Positions 39,234 through 61,989 of a stretch of 64,000 bases of DNA are shown in pieces (position 1 is the stretch's first letter; the number at the start of each line of letters is the position of its first letter). This DNA comes from Paulinella micropora (lineage: Eukaryota > Cercozoa > Imbricatea > Euglyphida). Both the position numbers and the translations under genes were made by a program. The stretch lies in the NCBI GenBank assembly GCA_009731375.1, contig BJOX01000085.1, positions 722,346-786,345 of the forward strand. The letters run 5' to 3'. Under the pieces are notes generated by a model. It was not told where the DNA came from, searched no databases, and worked only from the letters and a program-made list of their open reading frames with translations.

Positions 39234-39438
39234 TACAATTACTCCCAGAGACAAGGATTACACTGCGTGGACCATTCAGACACTGCCAAGAGGAGTGCTT
39301 GATGTCCCTTTTGAATTATCGTTGGGCGGAATCCCTAATAAGATCTGGGACATTCTCGAACAGTCAAAGTTCGATCTGACTTTTGTTGGTGGTCCTCCAC
39401 CAGGCAAAGAAATCCGCGCCAGACGACGAAGGCAGTGA
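39214..39438 (+). CDS. Possible pol C-terminal extension in another frame
   Basis: Right after the A6 run at 39209-39214 the plus-one frame is open for about 75 codons to TGA at 39436-39438 and reads as plausible protein (WDDTITPRDKDYTAWTIQ ... KIWDILEQSKFDLTF ... RARRRRQ). Pol itself stops nine codons after the run's start. An indel in the homopolymer, a programmed shift or simple coincidence could explain this. The other frame is also open for about 55 codons here, so the evidence is moderate. Confidence 0.4.
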   Translation, partial: SLETWDDTITPRDKDYTAWTIQTLPRGVLDVPFELSLGGIPNKIWDILEQSKFDLTFVGGPPPGKEIRARRRRQ

Positions 39439-40269
39439 CAAAGAAACTATTTTTCTTTATGCGTCTCAAATAAACTGATTGATTGCCCACGGCGTATCAT
39501 GATTTGATCATGCATCATCAGTTATCAATATGAATATTAAAAAGACTCAGTGATATAACTTGGCATTCGATCGCAACATACGAGTGCGAAAGGTCGATCG
39601 ACGATGATACTACACCGTATACGGGGATCGCTAGTGTATTGAGCGATGGTGTTCCCGGGTATGACCCTTTCCAAGTCCTGGGATGATGTTCTCGAAAATG
39701 AAATGTTCTCTGAAACTTTCATTAAATTATTTTTTACGATAGATTATATACTGTCGTACCTGAGCACGGTCAATCTCTACTTGTGTCGGTATATCGCAGG
39801 GTCGGGTACATACACCTCGACTTCGGATATAGCTATTAGGACTGGCCCCCTAATACTATATCATAGGATATCCGCCTTATACAAGGGTATGTCATTAAAA
39901 AAGACAATGTACTTACGATCTCCCTGTGAATAATAATAATAATAATGATAATGATATGAAGAAGAAGGAGATCAAAGGGGGAATCGTACTACAGCACCAC
40001 GTTGCTTGTATTTTTTATTAAGTACGTTTGTTCTTGACATACTGCCGAAAAAAAAAAAAAAGAAAAAAAAAGAAATTGAGGGGAAGGAGTTCAAAATTTA
40101 CAAGAAATGCTAGAGAATCCGCTTTGACGTGCCGTATGAGGATATATTTATCGTCTTTTAGCGTCTATCCGTGGGTCGATGCGCTGTGTGGCATGAATCC
40201 ATAGCGCATACTATTTGCAGAAAGAAATCAGAAGGTGTATGACGAAAATGCTATTTCCGTCATAAAATC
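39439..40269 (+). other. Retrotransposon 3' untranslated region
   Basis: About 830 bp between the last pol-related frame and the purine tract, with (AAT)n near 39930 and a poly-A-rich run near 40050. No convincing gene. Confidence 0.6.
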
Positions 40270-40278
40270 GGGAGGGGG
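40270..40278 (+). promoter_or_regulatory. Polypurine tract
   Basis: GGGAGGGGG followed by tac and then the 3' LTR start, the expected site for plus-strand priming. Confidence 0.75.
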
Positions 40279-40281
40279 TAC

Positions 40282-40518
40282 TGTAGGCATCACCCCCCGG
40301 ATAGCCGGTAAAAAATACCTTTTCCTGGTGACAGGTGCACCAGCTTGTTTTTCAGTATTATTTGTCCGGATTGGACCTGATGCCATTTTATTCCTGGTCT
40401 GTTGCCGTTTTCCTTTTTGGCTTCACTGAGCTAATACAACGAGACATCATTCTCATTCTTGAGGACTGTGTTTGGTTGTATTACCGACTTTTTACGAGCT
40501 ATCGTTGGGGGCATTACA
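40282..40518 (+). repeat. 3' LTR
   Basis: 237 bp, matching 29922-30158 with one difference seen (40315). It is followed by GGGG, shared with the left flank. Confidence 0.93.
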
Positions 40519-40522
40519 GGGG

Positions 40523-42400
40523 AGGGAATTTTGAAAGTTACTGATGCGCTCGTAATGACGCTCAGGTTCCTGGGGTTCTATGCTTTTGCTTGAGACGCCC
40601 AACTTGAGTTTTGGATCGGAGGCTAGGGGTGTGCAGACTAGTGACGGATAGTGGCAATGGTTTTCTTGAGCTGGGGGACTACTCATGACCTGTTTTGTGT
40701 GAGTGGGGCATGGGCTGCTGTGAAACAGGCCCGGGTTCAAGTTTGGGGTTTGACTGTTGACAGCTCACACTGAGCTCAAGGTAGGGGAGTGTGTGTTTCA
40801 TGCGGTATGTGTGTCTGGCTTGGGTTTCTAGATATGTAAACTGAAAAATGCTGTTTGCATGCCATGATGCACTCTGCACTCATTTTTACGCACAATGCAC
40901 AAATGAATCACATATTACGTGGCAATATGTTGAATAATCCTGCCTAAGGGTTTCTGCAGAGTATTAATAGTGAGTTCGGTGGAAATGAAAAGCAGGAAAA
41001 CATAGATCGAAAATTAGTTTGTCAAAATTCAGAACATACTCTGGAACACAGCAATACATACCTTTAATACACTGAAAAACTAAACCTCCGGAAGACCATT
41101 CCTAGATGATAAAAACATTGAATTCTGTGCAAACAGCACTTCAAAATCTTGAATATTGAATGAAATTAGCTGCTTTGAAGTTAATGGGGGCTCTAACGAC
41201 CACTAGAACTTACACATGAATAAAAGTTTTTGCGTAAAAAAAAAAACAAACTATTTTTAGTTAGTACGCCGACCCATCACTCTTTTAACCAAACTTGCCT
41301 CTCGTAGAGATGAGTACGCTCGGGCTAGCCAACACAGTAAATGACAGTGTCATAATGATAATTGAGCGGCCCGGGCCGAGCCGGCATCGATGGCTTCTTG
41401 CTGGCCTCAGGTTTGGTAGTGAGTGCCGCCTCGAGTGGAAGGCTGAGAATGCTAATGTTAAATTACAAGGCCGGCTGCTTGGACCATCATCGATTGTTGA
41501 CACAAGTCTCTCATGATAGGAGAGAGACTGACGATGTCATAAATGCAAAGTAAAGCCAGGCCGAAGTCTGAGAAACTTCCAGAACGAGGCCGCCCTTTGT
41601 ACCGTACTTGATGAATGAAAAGCAAGCTTGCAAATATTACTTGACTGACAACATTGAAGAGGTGAATGGTACGAACGCTTTGCTTTTTTTTTTTTTTTTT
41701 TCCCTCGGTCTAGTCAAAAGGGCACGAGCGCGCAAGCTTTGATAGAGGCGCGTTCAGGGATGATCTGTTAGAATATATGAACCAACTTCAGACATCATCC
41801 TTCTGCATAAATTGTGGCGATATGTCAAGGTTGAAGCCATCTCTTTGGAAGCTCAGGACAAGAGCCATTTAAAATGACTTGCGTTGCATGCTTGCAAGTC
41901 AAACTACCATTGACCGAGAAAACTTAAGCTCAATTTCCGACCGACGACTTTGAACTTGCATGTTATCATTGACTTTGCTTATAACATACAAAGAAACAAA
42001 AAAAATCCCTTGTATTTTATCATGGACTTTACGAATGACATTCAAAAAAAAAAAAAAAAAAAAATCCAGCTTTGAACACACCGTTCTTCGTCAAGCATAA
42101 TGCTAAAACCATGATGAAGTGCAGCCATCCTGTGCAAGCTCAGGCAAGAGCCTCATAGTGCTAAAACATCGTGATGTGCAGCCATCCTGTGAAAGCTCCA
42201 GGCAAGAGCCTCCACACGGCGCGCTCAGCATTCCTTCATCTTACATGTTCATAAGGAAAAATTAGCTTAAAGTTAGGTGGTTTCGCCATCTGAGTGAAGT
42301 TAGTAGTAGTACAGGAGAGGAGTGAAGTTAGTAGTATTACAGGAGAGGAGACCCGCCCATAAGCTCGCCATAGATGGCCGCGCCCACCCCAACCAACACG
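40523..42400. other. Mostly non-repetitive intergenic DNA
   Basis: Mixed sequence with short poly-A/T runs (41235, 41685, 42045). A diverged 55-bp direct duplication lies near 42085-42215 (catcctgtg(c/a)aagctc...caagagcc). Short frames occur but none has splice support or a recognisable protein. Confidence 0.5.
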
Positions 42401-42414
42401 AACGGCCAAAGATT

Positions 42415-42464
42415 CTATGTGTATGTGTATGTGCATGCATGTGTGTGTGTGTATGTGTGTGTGT

Positions 42465-42496
<32 letters not shown>

Positions 42497-42546
42497 CTAT
42501 GTGTATGTGTATGTGCATGCATGTGTGTGTGTGTATGTGTGTGTGT

Positions 42547-42640
<94 letters not shown>

Positions 42641-42746
42641 GAGAGGAGAGCAGAGCAGAGCAGAGCAGAGCAGAGAAGAGAAGAGAAGAGAAGAGAAGAG
42701 AAGAGGAGAGGAGAGGAGAGGAGAGGAGAGAAGAGAAGAGAAGAGA

Positions 42747-42785
<39 letters not shown>

Positions 42786-42863
42786 GGCAAGAGAAAGAGA
42801 AAGAGAAAGAAAGAAAGAAAGAAAGAAAGGAAGGAAGAAAGAAAGAAAGGAAGGAAGGAAGGG

Positions 42864-42912
<49 letters not shown>

Positions 42913-43031
42913 AAGAAAGAGAGAGACAGAGACCCGGATTCGTCTTCGGCGGCGCTGGACGCGGGGAAAACACTTGACACAGAACGGAGCCTGGAGATAT
43001 GTATGTATGTAACATACATGCACTATGTATG

Positions 43032-43065
<34 letters not shown>

Positions 43066-43686
43066 TGCATGCATGTATGTACGAATAGTGGACGCGGGGA
43101 AAACACACAGAAAGGGGCCTGCACATGTGTATCTGTGTGTGTATGTATGTATGTACGTATGTATGTATGTATGTATTTATCTATGCATGTATGTGTATAT
43201 TTTACATATATGAACATATGTATATATTTGACATATCTACCTGTCGATGGAATGAATCACCACGGGCTCACAGAGCGAACAGAATGTGTGTATATCAATA
43301 CATATTTTACAAAATATGTATATACATGTATATAAATAATGTATTCAACCTGTGGTATGGAACAGATCCGGACGGGCTCACCACAGAGCGGACAGAATGG
43401 GTGTATATCAATATATATTTTTCGCAATATGTATATACATGTATATACATACAACAGAGCGGACCGAATGGGGTATGCATATCAACATATATTTATATGT
43501 ATATATGTGTATATATTTGATACATCTACCTGTCGGATGGAATAGATGATGACGGGTTCGCGACAAAGAGGACAGAATGGACCACCGCTATATATACACA
43601 TGCATGCATGCATGTATGTATGTATGTGTGTGTGTGTATGTGTATGTGTGTGTGTGTCTGTTTGTGTGTGTGTGTGTGTGTCTGTT

Positions 43687-43723
<37 letters not shown>

Positions 43724-44168
43724 ATGTACGTATGCATGTATGTATGTATGTATGTATGTATGTATGTATGTTATGTATGTACCGATGAGGCAAGGGCATG
43801 CCGGGAAGGCCCTTGTCGCCTGCTAGAGAAGAGAGAGAGAGAGAGAGGGGGGGGGGGGGGGGGGGGGGGGGGGGANNNNNNNNNNNNNNNNNNNNNNNNN
43901 NNNNNNNNNNNNNNNNNNNNNNNNNNNNNNNNNNNNNNNNNNNNNNNNNNNNNNNNNNNNNNNNNNNNNNNNNNNNNNNNNNNNNNNNNNNNNNNNNNNN
44001 NNNNNNNNNNNNNNNNNNNNNNNNNNNNNNNNNNNNNNNNNNNNNNNNNNNNNNNNNNNNNNNNNNNNNNNNNNNNNNNNNNNNNNNNNNNNNNNNNNNN
44101 NNNNNNNNNNNNNNNNNNNNNNNNNNNNNNNNNNNNNNNNNNNNNNNNNNNNNNNNNNNNNNNNNNNN

Positions 44169-44235
<67 letters not shown>

Positions 44236-44385
44236 CAAAGCGTGAGAATTCGATACTTCTCCCTCATTCATGCAACCACGTGCCCACATACCCACATACA
44301 CATAGAGACACTCACTTATTCACTAGTAGATAGATAGATAAATGGACAGACAGATAGATAGATAGATATATAGATAGATAGAGAT

Positions 44386-44419
<34 letters not shown>

Positions 44420-44449
44420 TATAGATAGATAGATAGATATTTTAGATAG

Positions 44450-44504
<55 letters not shown>

Positions 44505-44539
44505 CGTACATACATACAACACATGTTACATCCATACAC

Positions 44540-44583
<44 letters not shown>

Positions 44584-45007
44584 CCGACCAAATTATTGTT
44601 TCGAGACGACGCAAGGGAGGGGAGAGCGCCAAGTCAAATCTGCTGGTTGTATTTCCTTTTCCTGGCTTTCCCTCCCTTTCCTTCCCTTTCTCCTTCCTGT
44701 TATTTTCCTTTCTTTGCTTGCTTCTCCGTGCTTGTTTCTTTGGTTGGAACACGAAGATACCTACCTACTTACATACATATGCACATATATGAATACATAC
44801 AGATGGATGGATTGATGGATGGATGAATGGATGGATGGATGGATGGATGGATGATTGGATCGGTTGGATGGTTGGATGGAGGGAGGGAGGGATGGATGGA
44901 TGGATGGATGGATAGATGATGGATGGATGGATGGATGGATGGATAGATGATGGATGGATGGATGGATGGATGGATGGATGATGGATGGGTTACATATGCG
45001 TACCCCT

Positions 45008-45105
<98 letters not shown>

Positions 45106-45194
45106 CCCCCCCCCCCTCCCTCCCTCTCTCTCTCTCTCTCTCTCTCTTCCTCTTTCTCTCGATCTCTGTCTCTCTCTGTCTCTCTCTTCCTCTT

Positions 45195-45233
<39 letters not shown>

Positions 45234-45363
45234 NNNNNNNNNNNNNNNNNNNNNNNNNNNNNNNNNNNNNNNNNNNNNNNNNNNNNNNNNNNNNNNNNNN
45301 NNNNNNNNNNNNNNNNNNNNNNNNNNNNNNNNNNNNNNNNNNNNNNNNNNNNNNNNNNNNNNN

Positions 45364-45414
<51 letters not shown>

Positions 45415-45580
45415 TCCTCTTTCTCTCGATCTCTCGATCTCTCTCGATCTCTCTCTCGATCTCTCTCGATCTCTCTCGATCTCTCTCTCTCTCTTCTCTC
45501 TTTCTCTTCCTCTTTCTCTCAATCTCTCTCTCGATCTCTCTCGCCCTCTCTCTCTCTCTCTCTACTTTTTATTTAATCAA
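42415..45580. repeat. Microsatellite block with gaps
   Basis: (GT)n, (GA)n, (GAAA)n, (GTAT)n, three diverged copies of a segment near 43235-43590 (gcggacagaatg...atatacatgtatata type), poly-G, gap 43876-44168, (GA)n, (GATA)n, (CA)n/(TA)n, (GGAT)n, poly-C 45010-45102, (CT)n and gap 45234-45363. No gene supported. Confidence 0.75.
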
Positions 45581-45825
45581 AGTTATACTCAACTTTTCTA
45601 CTTCTAATTCCGTGTATCTTTACCACTTAAGCGTAAAGGGTAAAGATACATTAATCATATTTTCATACTTATTCTCTCACCACACATAAGGGTTATGGGC
45701 GGTGGGGAGCGCATGCCATCAGCACGTGTGAGCTAAGAAAGATAACCCCGTCATCCTTATTTCGGATCGTATCTCACACATACCATTTGAAATAAGCGTC
45801 CCATACGCACCCCTTATACTGGTCT

Positions 45826-45935
45826 TGCGCGAGTACATGCCTAAGTACTCAATACGTAACACAGTGTTACATATTCTACCCTGTATTCATTATATACTCA
45901 CCACTTCGATATAAAGCTTCTCTCTCTCTCTCTCT

Positions 45936-45978
<43 letters not shown>

Positions 45979-46077
45979 CTTTTTTNNNNNNNNNNNNNNN
46001 NNNNNNNNNNNNNNNNNNNNNNNNNNNNNNNNNNNNNNNNNNNNNNNNNNNNNNNNNNNNNNNNNNNNNNNNNNNNN

Positions 46078-46110
<33 letters not shown>

Positions 46111-46301
46111 TCTCTCTCTCTCTCTTCCTCTCTCTCTCTCTTCCTCTCTCTCTCTCTCTCTCTCTCGATCTCTCTCGATCTCTGTCTCATCTCTCTCTTT
46201 CTCTCTCTCGCGAGCACATGCCGACTAAGTACTCAATAGGTAACCCAGTGTTACATATTCTACCCTGTATTCATTATATATTCACCACTTCGCTATGAAG
46301 C
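45826..46301. repeat. 95-bp direct repeat flanking a microsatellite and gap
   Basis: cgcgag(t/c)acatgcc...ttacatattctaccctgtat...gaagc is present at about 45826-45918 and again at 46208-46302 with a few differences. Poly-T, gap 45986-46077 and (CT)n lie between. Confidence 0.7.
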
Positions 46302-46454
46302 TATTTTTTTTCTCTTCCTCTTTCTCTCGATCTCTCTCTCTTTCTTTCTCTTCCTCTTTCTCTCTATCTATCTATCTCTCTCTCTCTCTCTCTCTCTCAC
46401 TCACTCGCTCTCTCTCTCTCTCTCTCTCTTTCTTTCTCTTCCTCTTTCTCTCGA

Positions 46455-46501
<47 letters not shown>

Positions 46502-46895
46502 NNNNNNNNNNNNNNNNNNNNNNNNNNNNNNNNNNNNNNNNNNNNNNNNNNNNNNNNNNNNNNNNNNNNNNNNNNNNNNNNNNNNNNNNNNNNNNNNNNN
46601 NNNNNNNNNNNNNNNNNNNNNNNNNNNNNNNNNNNNNNNNNNNNNNNNNNNNNNNNNNNNNNNNNNNNNNNNNNNNNNNNNNNNNNNNNNNNNNNNNNNN
46701 NNNNNNNNNNNNNNNNNNNNNNNNNNNNNNNNNNNNNNNNNNNNNNNNNNNNNNNNNNNNNNNNNNNNNNNNNNNNNNNNNNNNNNNNNNNNNNNNNNNN
46801 NNNNNNNNNNNNNNNNNNNNNNNNNNNNNNNNNNNNNNNNNNNNNNNNNNNNNNNNNNNNNNNNNNNNNNNNNNNNNNNNNNNNNNNNNNNNNNN

Positions 46896-46973
<78 letters not shown>

Positions 46974-46980
46974 CTCTCTC

Positions 46981-47025
<45 letters not shown>

Positions 47026-47430
47026 AAAACAACCGAAGAGTAGGGGAAGTTGAAAAAGTTAGGAAAGTTGGGAAAGTTAGGAAAGTTTAGGAAAGATGTA
47101 GGAAAGATTTATTTTATTTTATTTTTAATAATTTGAGAAGCAGGCCACCATCGTTAAATCAATACTAATAGCTCTTGAGCTAACGATTTGTATGGATGAC
47201 CAGAGGTCACTAGTATTCGTACAAGTAGCTTCATTAAATCGAGGGCCTAGGCCTAAGTACTACCACAAGACAGGCCCCCCAGCGTGCGCAAATAAATGCA
47301 AAAAATAACAGGAAAAAACTAAACAAATCAAAAACTAAGAGTCCTAAATAAGCTAGGACCCAAAATGTCCACTAAAAAGTAATAATACATGTAAGCGATC
47401 TGACCATCATCATCCCTGTTTTTTTTCTGC

Positions 47431-47481
<51 letters not shown>

Positions 47482-47482
47482 C

Positions 47483-47513
<31 letters not shown>

Positions 47514-47550
47514 AGATAGGATGGCAGCCCCCTTATCGAGGACTATGATC
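46302..47550. repeat. (CT)n block, gap, then AT-rich DNA with a (TAG)n array
   Basis: (CT)n with gap 46502-46895. A short (GGAAAGTTA)n-like array near 47045-47095, then non-coding AT-rich DNA and (TAG)n at about 47431-47512. Confidence 0.65.
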
Positions 47551-48800
47551 CTACAGACACACCAGAAGCAAGGCCCCTCTTTGAACATGTCTATAAAATC
47601 TCCTAAGAAAAAGCCTCATAGCATTAACAGAATATAACGAATTCAAACATGTTGAGTGTAAAAGATGTATCCATTGATCAGAAGAAATCAAACCATTCCA
47701 TGAAAGACAATAACCAAAACATTGAATCTGTAAAGTAAATAAGGTAGACAGGCAAGGAATGCAGTCTTGAAAAACATGAGTTTCATGATGAGTCTTACTA
47801 TGAGATATATCACAAATCACATCAACAGGGGAACCAAAACCACGATTGGAGAGCCTAAACGTCAAACAACCCGCTCTTGCCAAACATATAAATCTCTTCC
47901 CCCCTCATAATTACGACCTTTTAAATAAAACTCCATTTCTAAGTTCGTCTTCACACGCTTATAAATAGACAAAGGAGACATGTAACTTCTCTCTCCAATC
48001 TTTCTGTTCACAATCATGAACAATCTTTTTTAATCTTGACTTAGAAGAGTTCTTAATAAAAGCAAGAGAATTCTGAACTGCAGTACACGGTAACAACCAC
48101 TTAATATCTCTAAAAAGTCTTGTTACCCAATTACAAGCATAATAGTATTAACACAACTAATTTTGAACATTCGGACTAATAAAGAATCTTCTGGCATTGA
48201 CAACAAAGACTGCAAAAAAACCAATCTCCTATAATCACCTCTCCCAATCGACGACCACAAACCCAACTCACCTTGACAAGCCAGACTAGGAAAATCTCTG
48301 GGGACACGCAACACTTTTCTCGCAACACCATTATTGAATATCACCCTTCCAATAAAATTCAGGATGCCAGAACTCACTACCCCAATCCATAGATTGAAAC
48401 ACAGACCCAGAAATTAGTTACATGGCAATATTAGGTGCAATACCTCGTCTAACTTCCATGGCTAACACCTATTCAAATTCTGCTTAGCTTTCTGTATTCT
48501 ATCTTCTTTCATAGTTTTCCAGGACAAATCACTCTCAAAAATAACTCCCAAATACTTGTATGAGGTAGCTATTGCCACCCTCGCACCAAGTAAGTGCCAA
48601 AGAATATCCTGACCTTCACCCTTACTGTTGAACACAACGACATTAGACTTATCCTGATTGTACTCCCCATTATTAGAACGGGCCTAGTCCCCACACCAAA
48701 CCATTTATTGCTTCTGTAGGATCTTGTAGGTTTGACGGGGAATTTGCTAACAAAACAATACCATCAATATACAACAGACAACTTATACGTATGGGAGAAA
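47551..48800 (-). pseudogene. Decayed LINE reverse transcriptase
   Basis: On the minus strand, fragments in shifting frames follow the usual order of a non-LTR RT C-terminal half: LYIDGIVLLANSPSNLQ (about 48730-48780, YIDG for the YADD catalytic box), KYLGVIFESDLSWK followed by RIQKAKQNLNR (about 48480-48570), LRVPRDFPSLACQGELGLW (about 48250-48320), then a Cys/His segment RAGCLTFRLSNRG ... HHETHVFQDC (about 47760-47880). In-frame stops and frame changes show that it is dead. Clade not assigned. Confidence 0.72.
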
Positions 48801-48858
48801 TCAAGTGACTATCTGAGACAACTTATACGTAGGGGAGAAATCAAGTGACTATCTGAGA
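48784..48858. repeat. 37-bp tandem duplication
   Basis: acttatacgta(t/g)gggagaaatcaagtgactatctgaga occurs twice in a row with one mismatch. Confidence 0.8.
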
Positions 48859-49699
48859 ACCGGATCGAGCTTGCCTCAAATTTATGGGGGATGGGGGCGA
48901 AAGAGTTTTACGTTTACCCTCATTTATCTGGCGCACCAAAAATAATGCATTATGCGGCTATTCTAGCTATGAGAAGCTCCTTCGGGCATTATTTTGTGAT
49001 AATAAGCACCTTATGTAGTCTGTAGATGTGATGGTTTCGTAGGTAGGTCCTAGGCCATGGGTTTTGCTTCTTCGTGTCCATTCTTCAATTTATTTAACAA
49101 TTAATAACTAGTTGGATTGTGGTGCCATATTCAAACATGCCAGAGGCAGGTCAAAAATTGGTCTTTTATTCAGAAAAGCTTTTATCAGAGAATTCACTCA
49201 AACGCCAAGTCTTAAACTAGACATTCATCGAGGTGAGTAGGAACCCGCTCTTCTGCTTCTTCTTCATTTTTATTGAGCGAACAATTTTACAATCGGACTC
49301 AGGGAACGTCCACGTGAAAAGTATAGCTATTAAGTCATACCTTTATCTATGGTGGAAACTTAGTTATTCAATCGAGCGTATTAAAGGAATAGAAAGTATT
49401 GATCGGATTTTAAGTGGCTCGGTATTAATGTTATTAATATTGATGTTTATGTTTAGATATGTTGCGCGATATGTAGCTTATATTATGACATGGGTGTACG
49501 TTGTTGTAAGTGGGATCATTTATGTATGGTGGCCCCCCTCTTTCTTTTCTTCCCTTGGAGTACATAGAATCAGCTCCCTCCTATGACCTCAGCGATATGC
49601 TTTTGAGGACTTTTTTGGACTCTTTGAGACTTTATTACAGTCTCCTTTATTACTTTCTTAGTGTACGTGAGTAACCAATTGGTCCTGCCTAAGGTGTGT
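48859..49699. other. AT-rich intergenic DNA
   Basis: No repeat or gene that I can support. A 117-codon open frame at 49233-49586 starts at GTG, is hydrophobic and has no recognisable domain. Confidence 0.4.
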
Positions 49700-49776
49700 G
49701 TCTAGATAGATAGATAGACAGATAGATAGATAGATAGATAGATAGATAAGATAGATAGATAGATAGATAGATAGAT

Positions 49777-49830
<54 letters not shown>

Positions 49831-50146
49831 CAGACAGACAGACAGACAGACACAGACAGACAGACAGACACCGACAGACAGACAGACAGCAGACAGTCAG
49901 ACAGATGGATACTTTTCTGNNNNNNNNNNNNNNNNNNNNNNNNNNNNNNNNNNNNNNNNNNNNNNNNNNNNNNNNNNNNNNNNNNNNNNNNNNNNNNNNN
50001 NNNNNNNNNNNNNNNNNNNNNNNNNNNNNNNNNNNNNNNNNNNNNNNNNNNNNNNNNNNNNNNNNNNNNNNNNNNNNNNNNNNNNNNNNNNNNNNNNNNN
50101 NNNNNNNNNNNNNNNNNNNNNNNNNNNNNNNNNNNNNNNNNNNNNN
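49700..50146. repeat. (GATA)n/(CAGA)n array and gap
   Basis: GATA and CAGA tetranucleotides to about 49895, then a gap at 49920-50146. Confidence 0.8.
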
Positions 50147-50424
50147 GGGGCTCAACCTTGGTACGCATATGTAACCCCAGCCGGACAGACGGACGGATGG
50201 ATGGATGGGTGGATGGGTGGATGGATAGATTGATAGGATCGGATAGTCAATCAGAACATTCAGTACGTGAGCTTATGAAATCTTTCTGTCATGTTTCGAA
50301 ATATTGATATGACATTTTCCAAGAAGTACTGGATATGGTTGTACTTTCTTGATCTCGTGTACGTGTCGATTCCGTCTCATGTTACGCTATCTCTTGTATC
50401 CTTTGTCCCAGGACTTCTGTCATC

Positions 50425-60183
<9,759 letters not shown>

Positions 60184-60198
60184 GTACTCTCTATCTAC

Positions 60199-60269
<71 letters not shown>

Positions 60270-60320
60270 CCTATCTATATATCTATCTAATCTATCTACC
60301 TATCTATATATATGTATCTA

Positions 60321-60405
<85 letters not shown>

Positions 60406-60410
60406 GTCTG

Positions 60411-60442
<32 letters not shown>

Positions 60443-60639
60443 CCTTATCTACCTACCTACCTACCTACCTACCTAGCTACCTAGCTACCTGCCTATCTAC
60501 CTATCTACCTATCTACCTATCTACCTATCTATTTACCTCTCTATCAGGTTCCATACATCCTGCGCGCTACAAAACGCTGTACCACCTCTGCCTTCATCAC
60601 CCATCCTGGTCTATCATTACTATCATTACTATTATTATA

Positions 60640-60702
<63 letters not shown>

Positions 60703-60704
60703 TA
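60184..60704 (+). repeat. (TATC)n, (CTAC)n and (ATT)n with one exon candidate
   Basis: Arrays on both sides of 60548-60609 (tatcag|gttccatacatcctg...catcctg|gtctat), which has splice-like ends but no clear frame agreement with the DUF711-like pattern. Confidence 0.6.
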
Positions 60705-60860
60705 GGGAGTACATAGGCCATTGGTCCTTTTCAATGGGCTGATTGGTATAAAGCTCCTAGAGTAATGTTCTATGCCGTCACTTCCTTTATTCCACCGATT
60801 GGTGTGGAGACTTTCCTTATGGAATGGAGGACTGGATGCACATGGCCTTTTGGCTCAGCA
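60705..60860 (+). mobile_element. Interspersed repeat family C, cut by a gap
   Basis: ggagtacataggccattgg to ttggctcagca. The same sequence is present in reverse complement at 63825-64000, where it ends tgtc and then, on the minus strand, (ATT)n. Confidence 0.7.
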
Positions 60861-61246
60861 NNNNNNNNNNNNNNNNNNNNNNNNNNNNNNNNNNNNNNNN
60901 NNNNNNNNNNNNNNNNNNNNNNNNNNNNNNNNNNNNNNNNNNNNNNNNNNNNNNNNNNNNNNNNNNNNNNNNNNNNNNNNNNNNNNNNNNNNNNNNNNNN
61001 NNNNNNNNNNNNNNNNNNNNNNNNNNNNNNNNNNNNNNNNNNNNNNNNNNNNNNNNNNNNNNNNNNNNNNNNNNNNNNNNNNNNNNNNNNNNNNNNNNNN
61101 NNNNNNNNNNNNNNNNNNNNNNNNNNNNNNNNNNNNNNNNNNNNNNNNNNNNNNNNNNNNNNNNNNNNNNNNNNNNNNNNNNNNNNNNNNNNNNNNNNNN
61201 NNNNNNNNNNNNNNNNNNNNNNNNNNNNNNNNNNNNNNNNNNNNNN

Positions 61247-61484
61247 TACCATCTGGGCCCTGTCGCCAGTTCGATTCCCGTCGGTGCCGCCAGTATTTTC
61301 ATTGAACATACTTGTCTATTTCTGGACCAGTATTTTCATTGAACATACCGGCCCGTCTGGAAGTGTTGGAACTGCCCTTGCGGGGGTGTCATTAGAGCTT
61401 ATCGTCAATTCTTCGTACTCCCCTCACGGGTGAGACGATGGAGGCGCATGTGCAGAAATGCATCAGCCATTGACAGAGAAGCAC

Positions 61485-61486
<2 letters not shown>
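61247..61486 (+). mobile_element. tRNA-derived SINE (family A), 5' end in gap
   Basis: From taccatctgggccctgtcgc to gacagagaagcactatt and (ATT)n, nearly identical to 53508-53776. Confidence 0.78.
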
Positions 61487-61559
<73 letters not shown>

Positions 61560-61563
<4 letters not shown>

Positions 61564-61968
61564 CCCAATGGCCTCAAGGCGTTAAACTGTGACGCCAACT
61601 CATAACCCTTTGGTGGTAGATGCTGGGGAGGAGGGTCGTTGCGCGCGTAAAAGATCTTAAACTCCGCATATGCTGGTTGATAGCCCAGGACCCAGCAGAC
61701 ACCAGATTGTTATGGGTGGGGTTTCGAGGCAGCTCTAGCAACCGCGCTTGGTGTATGCACTTGCACATTCGGTGACGTCTTGCAAGAGGTTGCTGGGACT
61801 GCGGAATAACCTCGGCTTAGTGCAGTCTTGCCCTCAGGAGCTCCATCGGTGGCCCCGATCATCAGGCGAGAGACTGACACGGGGGGGTGGAGGACCTCGA
61901 ACAAGGGTATTGGAGGCTTATGTCCGTTGAGGACATGCCATTAGCTGCATCAGTACGCCTCAGATATA
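61560..61968 (+). mobile_element. Repeat family B, 5'-truncated copy
   Basis: Begins cagcccaatggcctcaagg, directly after (ATT)n, and ends cagatatagta followed by (ATT)n. Almost identical to 55435-55844. Confidence 0.78.
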
Positions 61969-61989
61969 GTATTATTATTATTATTATTA

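Larger units (their letters stand above)
29922..40518 (+). mobile_element. Complete Ty3/gypsy-type LTR retrotransposon
   Basis: 10,597 bp: 5' LTR, primer binding site, leader, gag, pol (protease-RT-RNase H-integrase), purine tract, 3' LTR. Integrase after RNase H is the Ty3/gypsy order. LTRs begin TGTA and end TACA, and the flanks share GGGG (29918-29921 and 40519-40522), a plausible 4-bp target duplication. LTRs differ at one site in 237 (29955 g, 40315 a), so the insertion is recent. It is not interrupted by microsatellites, unlike everything around it, which fits recent arrival. Base composition and codon use are also unlike the GC-rich exons of gene 1. Confidence 0.93.

Noticed and set aside
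40235-40544. Small frames within the LTRs (also 29975-30178)
   Set aside because: They are identical because the LTRs are identical; no independent coding evidence.
49233-49586. 117-codon hydrophobic frame
   Set aside because: It starts at GTG, has no splice or homology support and lies in AT-rich DNA.
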